A DNA stretch of 64,000 bases, taken from positions 423,618-487,617 of the forward strand of contig NZ_BSNS01000022.1 in assembly GCF_030160115.1 (NCBI RefSeq), written 5' to 3'. Within the stretch, counting starts at the first letter, position 1, and every line of letters begins with the position of its first letter. Source of the stretch: Devosia nitrariae. GTDB taxonomy: Bacteria; Pseudomonadota; Alphaproteobacteria; Rhizobiales; Devosiaceae. A program made the translations under genes and the position numbers. The notes beneath the pieces are model-generated. The model saw only the letters and a program-made list of their open reading frames with translations, did no database searches and was not told where the DNA came from. This document shows positions 1 to 7,972 of this stretch, one piece after another.

Positions 1-257
1 CTGACCAGATCGTGGTAAACCCTCTCGAGGGCCCACCATAGCTCTGGGCTGCTCGCCGGGTCTGGTCGGGTCGTCAGGATCTCCGACCACGCTTCCACTT
101 CAACCGCGAGCGCCGCGAGGTAAGAGCAGACGGTTTCGTCGTCCGGCAGCACCGGGCTTGGCGATCCTGCCGGCAACGGCCGTGCGCGCAGCCATTCGAG
201 CAGGCCAGCCGTCAGCCCAAGCCGCTCACCAACGATTTCCGCATCGAGTGCGCTCAT
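1..257 (-). CDS. Unrecognised protein, N-terminal part (cut by window edge)
   Basis: An open frame starts at ATG 257 and runs off the left edge, so only about 85 residues are seen. It begins MSALDAEIVGERLGLTAGL and holds the segment W-W-A-L-E-R-V-Y-H-D. It is rich in Leu, Ala and acidic residues, with no signal peptide, membrane segment or known motif that I can name. It lies downstream of the sugar epimerase on the same strand and may be cotranscribed with it. The frame stays open with normal high-GC third-position usage, which supports a real gene. Function unknown. Confidence 0.55.
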   Translation of the reverse strand, partial: MSALDAEIVGERLGLTAGLLEWLRARPLPAGSPSPVLPDDETVCSYLAALAVEVEAWSEILTTRPDPASSPELWWALERVYHDLV

Positions 258-399
258 GATGACAGACCCTGACACGGGCCTTCCCGGCCCGGCAATAATG
301 GACGTCATTCATGCAGTGCGCCATTCCGGCTTCGGTGTCTGGCAAAGTGACACCCATAAACCCGGCGAGGGGTGCGCCAGCATTGGAGACGACATCCAT
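226..399 (-). CDS. Possible 57-residue small protein
   Basis: ATG at 399 follows an unusually good ribosome binding site (GGAGGGAGCTG, 400-410), and the frame runs 57 codons. The product starts MDVVSNAGAPLAGFMGVTLP and is Cys/His-rich at the end (HCMNDVHYC). It overlaps the next gene's start by about 30 bases in another frame. It resembles nothing I know. It may be a real small gene or a translational coupler for the downstream gene. Confidence 0.3.
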   Translation of the reverse strand: MDVVSNAGAPLAGFMGVTLPDTEAGMAHCMNDVHYCRAGKARVRVCHHERTRCGNRW

Positions 400-449
400 C
401 AGCTCCCTCCTTCTTGACGAGCCAGTCGGGGTGGGCCTTGCCTGCACCG

Positions 450-1307
450 TCACCGCGTCAGCCCGTACTGCTCGGCCTTGTTGCGCAGGAACGGCAGGCC
501 CTTGTCCATGACCTCCTCCATGCTGTCGGCCACCGGACGCCACACGGCAAGCCCGTAGGCGAACTCGGGCGGCATGTTGATGAAGCTTTCCATGGCGAGC
601 CCACCCTTGAACTCGATCGCTGCAAGGGCGGCGAAGATTTCGTCCCAGGCAACGTTGCCGTAGCCCGGCGTACCGCGGTCGCTTTCGGAAAGGTGGATAT
701 ATCTGAGGTGGTCGCGACAAGCGAGGACGCCATTGGCGACGCCCTTTTCCTCGATGTTCATGTGGTAGGTGTCGAGGTGCACGAAGACGTTGTCGGCCCC
801 GATGCGCTCGATGAGATCGACACCCTGCCGTGCCGTGTTGACGAGGTGGTTCTCGTAGCGGTTGATGGGCTCGATGCCGAGTGCAATGCCACGACCCTTG
901 GCGTGCTTTGCGGCGGCGGCCACGGCCCGGGTGATGTTGTCATATTCGCCCTGCGTCGGCGGTACGCCGGTGCGTTCGCCGATCCCGCCATAGATCACGC
1001 CCGAAAGCGCCTTGCCGCCAAAAGCCGCGGTCTTGTCGATCGCAGCTTCCAGGAACTCAACGGCGGCATCGGGCCTGACCGATGCCCAGGCGTGCTCGGG
1101 AAGTCCGAGTGAACTGACCGCCTTGAGCTCATTGGCTTCCAATAGGCCACGCGTGTGATCCGCATCGATCGCTGCAGGATCGGGCATGGCGATCTCGATG
1201 AAGTCGAGCTCGTAGTACCTGGCCGACGTCACGGCGCGTTCGGCCGCTTCGGGCGTCCAATTCATCGCCCAGATACTGGTGTGGATGCCAAATCCGCTGA
1301 CGGGCAT
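450..1307 (-). CDS. D-tagatose 3-epimerase / D-psicose 3-epimerase family TIM-barrel protein
   Basis: This 285-residue protein has the usual length of xylose-isomerase-like TIM-barrel sugar epimerases. It begins MPVSGFGIHTSIWAMNWTPE, as tagatose/psicose 3-epimerases do. The metal-site region is visible: Glu in GIEPINRYE, the H-L-D-T-Y-H-M-N stretch with Asp and His, and a C-terminal Glu in AMESF. Family members use a divalent metal and two catalytic glutamates to epimerise free ketoses at C3 in the cytoplasm. The gene reads leftwards towards the truncated gene at the window edge. The exact sugar cannot be told; sugar-phosphate or hydroxypyruvate isomerase activity is an alternative. Confidence 0.8.
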   Translation of the reverse strand: MPVSGFGIHTSIWAMNWTPEAAERAVTSARYYELDFIEIAMPDPAAIDADHTRGLLEANELKAVSSLGLPEHAWASVRPDAAVEFLEAAIDKTAAFGGKALSGVIYGGIGERTGVPPTQGEYDNITRAVAAAAKHAKGRGIALGIEPINRYENHLVNTARQGVDLIERIGADNVFVHLDTYHMNIEEKGVANGVLACRDHLRYIHLSESDRGTPGYGNVAWDEIFAALAAIEFKGGLAMESFINMPPEFAYGLAVWRPVADSMEEVMDKGLPFLRNKAEQYGLTR

Positions 1308-1421
1308 AGGCTCTGTCCTCCACAGAAACGGGATGTAGATGCGGGGCAGCCCGACCGCGCGCGCGTTCGAGCCGGCCCCATTAGTACATGCCCAGGAGCG
1401 GATTGTTAGTGCCGCGCTTCT

Positions 1422-2192
1422 TTACAAGACAATCGAATCTGCGGCTGCCGTCGGCGCTTGCCTGTCGGTGTTATCGGCATGGCAGGAGTGCGGCGCCGCT
1501 GCCTCATATTCGTCGTGCCGCTTCATCCAGCCCATGGGCCCGTTTTCGTTACGTCCTTTCGGCGTGACGTCGAGCAGCATGTATGCGGAGAGCGCTTCCT
1601 CGCCGCCGCGACCGTATTCGGAATAGGTGTGGTAGACCTGCCCGGCCTCGTCCTTATAGAAGACGCTGTCGCCGGGCAGTTCGTCGCTACCCGGGTCGAT
1701 CATTGCATAATTATACCAAACCTTGCCCTTCTCCATATCCTCCCTTCGGAACGAGACACTGAAGTCATAATTGAAATCGCTGCCGTAGGACGAGGCGAAG
1801 TTGAACCGCCAGCCCATGCGTTTGCGATAGGTCTCGAGCTTCTCGATCGGCGCGCGTGCTATCGCGACATAGGTGACGTCATGGTGCCTGAGATGCTGAT
1901 AGGCGGCATCCGCGTGATCGGCACCGAACGAACAGCCGACGCACCCCTGCTCCCAATCAGGACCGAACATGAAGTGCTGGACGATGAGCTGGCTGCGCCC
2001 CTCGAACAGGTCAGCCAGCGTCCTCCTGCCTTCGGCCGTGTCGAACACATATTCCTTGTCAATCCTGACCCAGGGCAGTTCCCGCCGCTTGGCGCTCAGC
2101 CGGTCGCGGGCTCTCGTCAGTTCCTTTTCCTCGACAAGAAGGGCCTTTCGCGCGGCCAGCCACTCATCTCGTGACACGATCTGGTGTTCCAT
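1422..2192 (-). CDS. DUF899 family thioredoxin-like protein
   Basis: The open frame extends further upstream, but ATG 2192 is chosen because AAGGAGTCGAAA precedes it and MEHQIVSRDEWLAARKALL is the typical beginning of this family. The 256 residues hold the DUF899 hallmarks LPWVRIDKEYVFD, a C-V-G-C-S-F motif in the thioredoxin-like fold, and a C-terminal P-M-G-W-M-K-R-H-D-E-Y. These proteins are thought to be thioredoxin-like oxidoreductases, but no reaction is established. The Cys-x-x-Cys could be redox active. It stands alone. Confidence 0.85.
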   Translation of the reverse strand: MEHQIVSRDEWLAARKALLVEEKELTRARDRLSAKRRELPWVRIDKEYVFDTAEGRRTLADLFEGRSQLIVQHFMFGPDWEQGCVGCSFGADHADAAYQHLRHHDVTYVAIARAPIEKLETYRKRMGWRFNFASSYGSDFNYDFSVSFRREDMEKGKVWYNYAMIDPGSDELPGDSVFYKDEAGQVYHTYSEYGRGGEEALSAYMLLDVTPKGRNENGPMGWMKRHDEYEAAAPHSCHADNTDRQAPTAAADSIVL

Positions 2193-2448
2193 TTTCGACT
2201 CCTTTGCGGACGTGCTCTCAGCAACACCCCTGGTCGAATGCGAGGAAACGAAATCGACAGACGCAGGAAAATCTTTGCACTCCGCCTGGCAGCGCAGCAC
2301 GGAGTCGGCCAAGCCGATCCCCGCGCCGGCACCGCCCCCCGCCCCCAACCCGAACCTGAACGCAAGCTGAACGGCACATTCAGTGCCGGTTGCGGGCTCG
2401 CCCGCTATCTCCTCGTCATCATCAATTCCAAGCGTCGCGTTCCCAGCC

Positions 2449-2616
2449 ATGAGCACCGTCTTCCGCCCCGTCATGCCGTTCCTGGCCGCCTTCGTGTTCA
2501 GCCTCGTTCTCGTTGCACCCATTGCCCTCACCATCGGCATGGCCGGGCGGCAGAGCCATTCGGAGAGCGGCGCCGGCCTCGTCTTCTATCACGCCGTCCT
2601 TGGCATCAGCCGCTGA
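2449..2616 (+). CDS. Possible small membrane protein
   Basis: A 55-residue frame from ATG 2449 reads MSTVFRPVMPFLAAFVFSLV and continues into one strongly hydrophobic segment (residues about 9-30) followed by a polar tail. There is no clear ribosome binding site. It is the only frame of the 2.2-2.9 kb stretch with a protein-like composition. It could equally be a chance frame in a non-coding region. Confidence 0.25.
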   Translation: MSTVFRPVMPFLAAFVFSLVLVAPIALTIGMAGRQSHSESGAGLVFYHAVLGISR

Positions 2617-2661
2617 CGCGCAACAGCGGCGGCAGCCGTCCGCGCGCAGTTCCGGCAGAAC

Positions 2662-2695
2662 AACAAAACAAAAGGACCCGCCAACAGGGCGGGCC
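2662..2695 (-). terminator. Intrinsic terminator (minus strand)
   Basis: On the minus strand GGCCCGCC pairs with GGCGGGTCC (one bulged base) across a CTGTT loop and is followed by TTTTGTTTTGTTG. Stem, short loop and T-rich tail fit a rho-independent terminator reading leftwards. Confidence 0.65.
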
Positions 2696-2800
2696 AGGCG
2701 TCAGGAAAAATTCGGGAGAGCTGCCGGCAGGGCCGGGAGTTGGGGGCTCGGATAAACGGGCCTGGCCGGCAGCCACATCTTTGTGATCCGATTCCGTGGC
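2662..2800 (-). ncRNA. Candidate small regulatory RNA
   Basis: A clear minus-strand terminator (2662-2695) has no protein gene ending in front of it. Just upstream lies a second hairpin with perfect 9-bp arms GCTGCCGGC (2765-2773 and 2720-2728) enclosing a C-rich stretch with CCCCCAACTCCC. A stem with a C-rich, Shine-Dalgarno-like-complementary loop followed by a terminator is the usual build of alphaproteobacterial trans-acting RNAs. The 5' end is a guess; no promoter could be fixed. Confidence 0.4.
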
Positions 2801-2961
2801 GCCAGCCGGGCGGAATAAAGGCAGGTTATGGGCGATGTCGTGGAAGATATGCCTAAATTCGCTGGAGCGTGCGGCCGCGGCTCGCGTTAACCTGATGTTA
2901 ACCACGCGGGGTGGAGCTTGATGTCGTTCTGGGTGGTCTGGGGGCTCAGAAGAGGCCGACA

Positions 2962-3192
2962 ATGTATGACTTCCATCCCCGATCTGCTGCAACCGAGCAA
3001 CTCGTCGGACTGCCCGCCGCCGATGTCGAGCGGGATCTGATCCTGGCAACGCTGCGGCAGGTGGACGGTAACCGCACACACGCGGCCGGCGTCCTGCGCA
3101 TTTCGGTCCGCACCCTGCGCAACAAGCTTCACATCTATGCCGAGCAGGGCTACCGCGTTCCTGCCCCCGGCTTGAGCGAGAGCGCCCACTAA
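2962..3192 (+). CDS. Fis-type helix-turn-helix DNA-binding protein
   Basis: The 76-residue product from ATG 2962 is a single Fis/NtrC-C-terminal type helix-turn-helix domain: VERDLILATLRQVDGNRTHA leads into A-A-G-V-L-R-I-S-V-R-T-L-R-N-K-L. A GTG at 2911 in the same frame is an alternative start, but the ATG with AGAAGAGG in front is better placed. It has no receiver or AAA+ domain, so it is a free HTH protein like stand-alone Fis-like factors of alphaproteobacteria. Its targets are unknown. A terminator follows 30 bases after the stop. Confidence 0.75.
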   Translation: MYDFHPRSAATEQLVGLPAADVERDLILATLRQVDGNRTHAAGVLRISVRTLRNKLHIYAEQGYRVPAPGLSESAH

Positions 3193-3221
3193 GCTTCGAC
3201 TAGAGACAGATCGATAACCTG

Positions 3222-3252
3222 AAAAATGTCCGGGCCCCGCCTGGACTTTTTC
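3222..3252 (+). terminator. Intrinsic terminator after the Fis-type gene
   Basis: GTCCGGGC (3228-3235) pairs with GCCTGGAC (3239-3246) over a 3-base loop, with AAAAA before and TTTTT after the stem. The flanking A and T tracts could let it stop transcription from both sides. Confidence 0.8.
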
Positions 3253-3291
3253 ATTTAGGGCTCCGCCACGACCCAGGCGGACCGGCTCAGC

Positions 3292-4089
3292 TCACTCGAG
3301 CTGCGAGAAGAACCATCGCCGGTGCCAGGCGAGGTGCTGCTTGTCGGGCCGCAAAGCCTCGTCCTGCGGCACGATGAGGCGCCCCAGCGGATTGAGCCGT
3401 GCGAGCAGGTCCTGATCGATGCGCCCGACATCGACGATCACCCGCAAATCGCCGGCAACGGTCAGGTGCCCCGCCGAGAAGGCCTCGGCCGCCGCCGGCG
3501 CCAGGGGCAGGCAATTGGTCACGTGCACCGGCCCGTCCTCGGCGAGTGGCTGGATCGGCACGATCCGCAGGTCATCGGAAGACTGCGTAGCCAACATCAT
3601 GCCCGTCAGCGCGCAGCCGTTGCCATAGTGGCGCAGCACCGACGTGCCGAGCGCGGAAAAACTCGCATTTTCCAGCGGCGGCCGCTCGTCGGCGGCGAAT
3701 GGAGCCTCGTCTTCGTCGAGATCGCCCCTCCCCCTGGACTCACCGTTCGTAAGGATTGCCTCGAACATCGCGGCAGGCAGGCTGATCCAGGGAACACCTT
3801 CGATCCTGGGAAGGCCACCATACTCGACCGGATCGGAAAAGAGCTCGACCTGCGCGAGCTCGGCGACCAGCCCGCGAGAGTCGGGGCCGCTGGGAACGAG
3901 GCCGCTCAGCACGGCGCCGCCGACGAAGCTGTTGCGCCCGGCCTCGCCCGGCAGGAATACCAGCACCTGCCCGCCGATATGGCGCACCAGCTGCGGCGCA
4001 TCGAACCGGCGCACCGGGATCAGGCAATCAACGATCTCGCCCCTGCCGTCGGAGCTCGTGATGTCGAAGGCCAAACGCAGCATGCTCAA
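3292..4089 (-). CDS. HNH-endonuclease-like protein lacking the catalytic histidines
   Basis: The 265-residue product resembles bacterial HNH restriction-like proteins in its last 130 residues: SVLRHYGNGCALTGM matches the usual R-x-x-Y-x-x-x-C-x-x-T-G start, and VTNCLPLAP matches the N-G-L-x-L-x-x-D segment. The first catalytic His (usually A-H-I) reads I-V-P-I. The D-L-H-x-L-F-D segment reads A-A-A-E-A-F-S-A-G. The N-terminal half (VDCLIPVRRFDAPQLVRHIG) is not recognised. It is probably a nuclease-fold protein that no longer cuts DNA. It is divergent from nadB. Confidence 0.55.
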   Translation of the reverse strand: MSMLRLAFDITSSDGRGEIVDCLIPVRRFDAPQLVRHIGGQVLVFLPGEAGRNSFVGGAVLSGLVPSGPDSRGLVAELAQVELFSDPVEYGGLPRIEGVPWISLPAAMFEAILTNGESRGRGDLDEDEAPFAADERPPLENASFSALGTSVLRHYGNGCALTGMMLATQSSDDLRIVPIQPLAEDGPVHVTNCLPLAPAAAEAFSAGHLTVAGDLRVIVDVGRIDQDLLARLNPLGRLIVPQDEALRPDKQHLAWHRRWFFSQLE

Positions 4090-4146
4090 TCCCTGATTCG
4101 CCTAAAGGTCTAAGCCCAGGGGAAATCCCGATCAATCGGTCAAAAT

Positions 4147-4176
4147 ACGTATGTCTTGATCAGTCTCATACATACG
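4147..4176. promoter_or_regulatory. Inverted repeat in the nadB upstream region
   Basis: CGTATGT (4148-4154) and ACATACG (4170-4176) form a 7-bp inverted repeat 44 bases before the nadB start and about 60 bases before the divergent HNH-like gene. Its spacing (centres about two helical turns apart) fits a dimeric repressor site. Which protein binds is unknown. Confidence 0.4.
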
Positions 4177-4219
4177 GTTAAGCGCTGCGTTACGGGGCGC
4201 GCCGGCCGGAGGACACTTG

Positions 4220-5806
4220 GTGACGACTTTCGACAACACACTCAACGCCGACGGTGCCCTCATCGTCGGCGCGGGTCTTGCCGGGCTTTTCTGCGCGCTA
4301 AAGCTCGCGCCGCGTCCGGTCACCGTGCTCTCGCCCAAGCCCCTGGGTTCGGGCGCCTCCTCCGCCTGGGCGCAGGGCGGAGTCGCCGCCGCGGTCGGGG
4401 CCGGAGACAGCTCGCACGCCCACGCGATCGACACCGAAATGGCCGGTGCCGGCATCGTCGATCACGGCATCGCCGAGAGCGTCACCGCCGAGGCGGCCGC
4501 CCGCATCGAGGACCTTGCCCGCTGGGGAACGCCGTTCGACCGCGACGATTTCGGCAATTATGCGCTGGGGCGCGAGGCCGCGCATTCGGCCAACCGCATC
4601 GTCAAGGTCGAGGGCGACCGGGCCGGCTGGGCCATCATGCAGGCGATCATCCGCGAGGTGAGGCGCACGCCCTCGATCCGGATCGTCGAAGGCATCACCG
4701 CCGTCGATCTCGCTCGCGCCGATGGGCGCGTCGTCGGCGTCTTCTGCCGCAAGCTCGGCGACCGCTACACCGAGCCGGTGTTCATCCGCGCCCGCGCGAC
4801 CGTCCTTGCCGCCGGCGGGCTCGGCGGGCTCTATGCCGTCACCACCAATCCGCCGGGCGTGCGCGGTCACGCCATGGGCATGGCCGCCCGCGCCGGGGCC
4901 CTGATCGGTGACCCCGAATTCGTCCAGTTCCACCCGACCGCGATCCTGACCGGCGCCGACCCGGCCCCGCTGGCGACTGAAGCCCTGCGCGGCGAGGGCG
5001 CCATTCTCGTCAACGACCTCGGCGAGCGCTTCATGCCCGCCATCCATCCGGATGCCGAGCTCGCCCCGCGCGATATCGTTGCCCGCGCCAATTTCCGCCA
5101 GATCCGCGACGGGCGGAAGGTCTTCCTCGATACCCGTCAGGCTTTGGGGGAAACGATCCTCACCCGGTTCCCCACCGTTGCCCGCTATTGCCGGGAAGCC
5201 GGCATCGACCCGGTCAACGGCCTGATCCCGGTCACCCCGGCTACCCATTTCCACATGGGCGGCGTCCAGGTCGACGAGACCGGACGCTCCTCGCTCCCAG
5301 GCCTCTGGGTGTGCGGGGAAGCCAGCTGCACGGGCCTGCACGGTGCCAACCGCCTCGCCTCGAATTCACTGCTCGAAGCGACCGTCTACGGCGCGCGCAT
5401 CGCTGCGGACATCGGCGGCCTCGAGCCGGTGCGCGCGCTGGCCCCGTTCGACGGCATCGAGTGGAACGACGCCAAGGGCGAGGAAGCCGAGCAGGTGCTG
5501 CGCAACCTAAAGGCGGTCAAGGACCTGCGCGCGGTCATGACCGAGCTCGTCGGCGTCGAGAGGCACGCCGAGGGCCTGCGTGAGGCCCTGCGCCGCATCG
5601 CCGACCTCGAGGCCAACGCCCAGCAGGTCACCCGCGCCTATCTCAACATGACCACTTCGGCGACACTGGTTGCCGCCGCGGCCTTGAGGCGCACCGAAAG
5701 CCGCGGCGGTCATTTCCGCACCGACCACCCGCAGCCCAGCGAAACCTGGGAGCATCATACCACCATGACGCTGGCCGAAGCGCTCGCCATCCGCGCCGGG
5801 GCTTGA
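4220..5806 (+). CDS. nadB: L-aspartate oxidase
   Basis: The 528-residue flavoprotein oxidises L-aspartate to iminoaspartate, the first step of de novo NAD synthesis. The FAD-binding GAGLAG lies near residue 18, followed by SSAWAQGGVAAAVG, the QFHPTA segment, R-G-E-G-A, and the late G-L-H-G-A-N-R-L-A-S-N-S-L signature, all in the order of the NadB/SdhA family. GTG 4220 is preferred over TTG 4217 because GGAGG (4208-4212) is then seven bases away. nadA and nadC do not follow, which is unlike the common nadABC order. The next gene faces the other way. Confidence 0.9.
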   Translation: MTTFDNTLNADGALIVGAGLAGLFCALKLAPRPVTVLSPKPLGSGASSAWAQGGVAAAVGAGDSSHAHAIDTEMAGAGIVDHGIAESVTAEAAARIEDLARWGTPFDRDDFGNYALGREAAHSANRIVKVEGDRAGWAIMQAIIREVRRTPSIRIVEGITAVDLARADGRVVGVFCRKLGDRYTEPVFIRARATVLAAGGLGGLYAVTTNPPGVRGHAMGMAARAGALIGDPEFVQFHPTAILTGADPAPLATEALRGEGAILVNDLGERFMPAIHPDAELAPRDIVARANFRQIRDGRKVFLDTRQALGETILTRFPTVARYCREAGIDPVNGLIPVTPATHFHMGGVQVDETGRSSLPGLWVCGEASCTGLHGANRLASNSLLEATVYGARIAADIGGLEPVRALAPFDGIEWNDAKGEEAEQVLRNLKAVKDLRAVMTELVGVERHAEGLREALRRIADLEANAQQVTRAYLNMTTSATLVAAAALRRTESRGGHFRTDHPQPSETWEHHTTMTLAEALAIRAGA

Positions 5807-5842
5807 TCGGAGAACCGCCGGACCTGTCCATTGAGGAGCGCG

Positions 5843-6802
5843 TTACAGCACCGGCTGAACGAGCACCGCCTCGACCTCTTCGCGGGTCGGCGGCACGCAG
5901 CCTTTGTAGGCGCAGTTGAGCCCGGCCACCACCGCCCCGAAGCCGAGCATGGACGCGAGCTCGACATCGTCGAGCCGCCCGATCCGCCCCGGCTCCAGCG
6001 CCTTCTGCTCGGCAAGATAGGTGAGGATGCCGGCCATCAGGCTGTCGCCGGCCCCCACCGTGTCGCCGAACACCGGCGGGCTATAGATGCCGGCCTCGGC
6101 AAGGCCCGAGCGGGTGAAGGCCCGCGAACCTTTTTCGCCGAGCGTGACGATGACGAGCGCACAATTGGCACGGTCGAGCAGGCCCGCCGCGTGCTGCTCG
6201 ATGCTGAGCGTCGGATCGAGCCAAGCGAGGTCCTCCTCCGAAACCTTGACGATGTGGGCCAGGTCGAGGAAGTGCGACAGGCGCTGGCGATAGCCGTCGG
6301 GATCGTTGACTAGCGATGGGCGCACGTTGGGATCGATTGAGATCGTCGCGCCCCTGGCGATGGCGGCCTTGACCACCTCGAGCCAGACGGCCGCATCCTC
6401 GGGCTCGATCGGGCCGAAGCCGCCGAACTGCAGGACCTCGACCGCCGCGGGAAGCGCCGTGAGCCCCGCCTCGGCGGTCAGCGCCCGCTCGGCACCGCGG
6501 TAGAACTCGTATTGCGCTTTGCCGGCAGCATCGAGGGTGACGACGGCAAGCGTCGTCGGCGACGCCACCCGCTCGCTGAGCAAGGGCCGGACTCCGGCCG
6601 CCGCCAAGGGCTCGAGCAAATAGCCGCCGAACCCGTCGCGGGAGATGGGGCAGAGGAAACCGGTTTGGTTCCCGAGCTTGGAGAGGGCGATGGCGCAGTT
6701 ATAGGGCGAGCCGCCCTGGTGGGCATGCATGCGGATGATCCCGTCCGCCCCCCGCGGGTCGCTTACGAGATCGATAAGGCTCTCCCCGCCGACAACGAAC
6801 AT
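5843..6802 (-). CDS. PfkB family sugar kinase, probably fructokinase
   Basis: This 319-residue kinase starts MFVVGGESLIDLV from ATG 6802, chosen because GGAGGGTGTTGC precedes it (an upstream ATG at 6817 has no such site). The N-terminal GGSPYNCAIALSKLG is the first PfkB signature. The second, with the catalytic Asp, is D-T-V-G-A-G-D-S-L-M-A-G near residue 260. The layout matches bacterial fructokinases, which phosphorylate fructose with ATP in the cytoplasm; other sugars are possible. It ends 36 bases from nadB in convergent orientation. Confidence 0.8.
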   Translation of the reverse strand: MFVVGGESLIDLVSDPRGADGIIRMHAHQGGSPYNCAIALSKLGNQTGFLCPISRDGFGGYLLEPLAAAGVRPLLSERVASPTTLAVVTLDAAGKAQYEFYRGAERALTAEAGLTALPAAVEVLQFGGFGPIEPEDAAVWLEVVKAAIARGATISIDPNVRPSLVNDPDGYRQRLSHFLDLAHIVKVSEEDLAWLDPTLSIEQHAAGLLDRANCALVIVTLGEKGSRAFTRSGLAEAGIYSPPVFGDTVGAGDSLMAGILTYLAEQKALEPGRIGRLDDVELASMLGFGAVVAGLNCAYKGCVPPTREEVEAVLVQPVL

Positions 6803-6910
6803 GCAACACCCTCCCATGCATCACGCGGCCCGTCTGGACCGCCCGCCACATAGCATGTCTGTCGCCCTTGTCACCAGTCGGAGGTCAACCGCCCGCGATG
6901 CTCGCACCAC

Positions 6911-6957
6911 GGCGTTTTCAGCAAAAGTGGATGCCACTTTTGCGGTTCGAAAACGCC
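6911..6957. repeat. Nested 47-bp palindromic element
   Basis: Outer arms GGCGTTTTC (6911-6919) and GAAAACGCC (6949-6957) enclose inner arms GCAAAAGTGG (6921-6930) and CCACTTTTGC (6934-6943). Both pairs are perfect. The element has the look of the small palindromic repeats found between genes in Hyphomicrobiales. Confidence 0.75.
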
Positions 6958-6974
6958 GCAATCAGTTTGGGGCG

Positions 6975-7005
6975 CCCGTTCTGATCCAATCAAAACGGGA
7001 AAAGG
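6975..7005. repeat. Short palindromic repeat, family copy 1
   Basis: CCCGTTCTGAT (6975-6985) and ATCAAAACGGG (6989-6999) pair with one mismatch over a CCA loop and are followed by AAAAGGC. Variants of the right half recur near 17306 and 63790, which makes this a dispersed repeat family. Confidence 0.6.
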
Positions 7006-7021
7006 CTCCAGTGCAGGTGTT

Positions 7022-7768
7022 TCACTCGGCCTGCGGAGCCTCGTACCGCTTCTCCCACCAGGCCCGCCAGCGGCTCGCGAGCTCGCCGAAGGTCGCGTCA
7101 TCGAGCCCGAAGGTCGTCAGCAGCACCGAGCCGCCAGCGCTGGAACGGGTATCGGTAACGCCGGTGTTGGTCACGACCAGGAGGCCGTCGCCCCATTCGG
7201 TGACGTTGAGCCCGAGCTGGAAATGCGTGCGGTGCCAGACGATGCCCGAGATAGTCTCGCCGGTCGGCAGGCTTGCCGAATATTCCGCCCCGTCGGGACG
7301 CCTGATCAGGTCGATGATACCGAGCGCCTGGCGCGGTTCGGCAACGCCGGCCCTGGCCGCGCCCGAAAGATAGAGAGTTCGCCGCTTGGCCCCCGGATGC
7401 CGGTCGAGCAGCAGGCGCAGCTGCTGGACAAAGGTCACCCAGCCCTCAGGCACGTCCTCGAAGGCGCCGGCCCAGTCGACCGGCGGTCCGCGCCGCACCA
7501 CCGCGACCGTCGTCTCGTTGGCGTCCCCGGTCAGTTCGAACGCGTCCGAGACGCCCTCCCACTCGCCGAACTGCAGCACATGCCCCGCCTCGTCCGCCTT
7601 CGCATGACCAAAGAAGATGAAGTCGATCTCGTCGGCGAGCGTTTCGGCATCCCAGCCGAACCAGTTGCGCAACTGTTCGCGCTCGCGCAGCGCCCGCCAC
7701 ACGGCGTCCACCGGCGCCTCGATGATCGTTTCGACCAGTACCTGCAGGTCGTCCTCTGTCTCGCTCAT
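7022..7768 (-). CDS. SRPBCC domain protein (AHSA1-type)
   Basis: The 248 residues start MSETEDDLQVLVETIIEAPV after AAAAGGAGGGGAAG. The segment ETIIEAPVDAVWRALRE...LRNWFG is the classic beginning of the START/AHSA1-like ligand-binding fold, which forms a deep hydrophobic pocket. The first 130 residues form this domain. The rest (IIDLIRRPDGAEYSASLP onward) looks like a second, diverged copy ending in W-R-A-W-W-E-K-R-Y. No enzyme activity can be assigned. It is probably a cytoplasmic ligand-binding or stress protein. Confidence 0.75.
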   Translation of the reverse strand: MSETEDDLQVLVETIIEAPVDAVWRALREREQLRNWFGWDAETLADEIDFIFFGHAKADEAGHVLQFGEWEGVSDAFELTGDANETTVAVVRRGPPVDWAGAFEDVPEGWVTFVQQLRLLLDRHPGAKRRTLYLSGAARAGVAEPRQALGIIDLIRRPDGAEYSASLPTGETISGIVWHRTHFQLGLNVTEWGDGLLVVTNTGVTDTRSSAGGSVLLTTFGLDDATFGELASRWRAWWEKRYEAPQAE

Positions 7769-7972
7769 CTTCCCCTCCTTTTACCCAGCATAGCGCAGAT
7801 GGTCGGCAACGGCACGCTGGTCGGCGGCGCCGCAAAATGATCCACCAGCACCTGTCCCTCCACTGCCAATCCACCGACGGGCATGGCGCCGACCAACCTC
7901 GATCCCGAACCTATTTGATCTGAATCAAATACCGCCCGCCCGTTCCATGCTGTTAACAGGCAGTATGGAGTT

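Larger units (their letters stand above)
2193..2961. other. Long intergenic stretch
   Basis: Between the DUF899 gene and the Fis-type gene there are 769 bases without a convincing long gene. The stretch holds the weak small membrane frame at 2449-2616 and, on the minus strand, an intrinsic terminator and a hairpin that together look like a small RNA (2662-2800). The remaining DNA shows nothing I can name. Confidence 0.5.

Noticed and set aside
1422..2540. Long 372-codon version of the DUF899 gene
   Set aside because: The extra N-terminal 116 residues are low-complexity and upstream of a clear ribosome site at ATG 2192.
2606..3079. 157-codon minus-strand frame over the candidate small RNA
   Set aside because: It runs through the terminator at 2662-2695 and has no protein-like composition.
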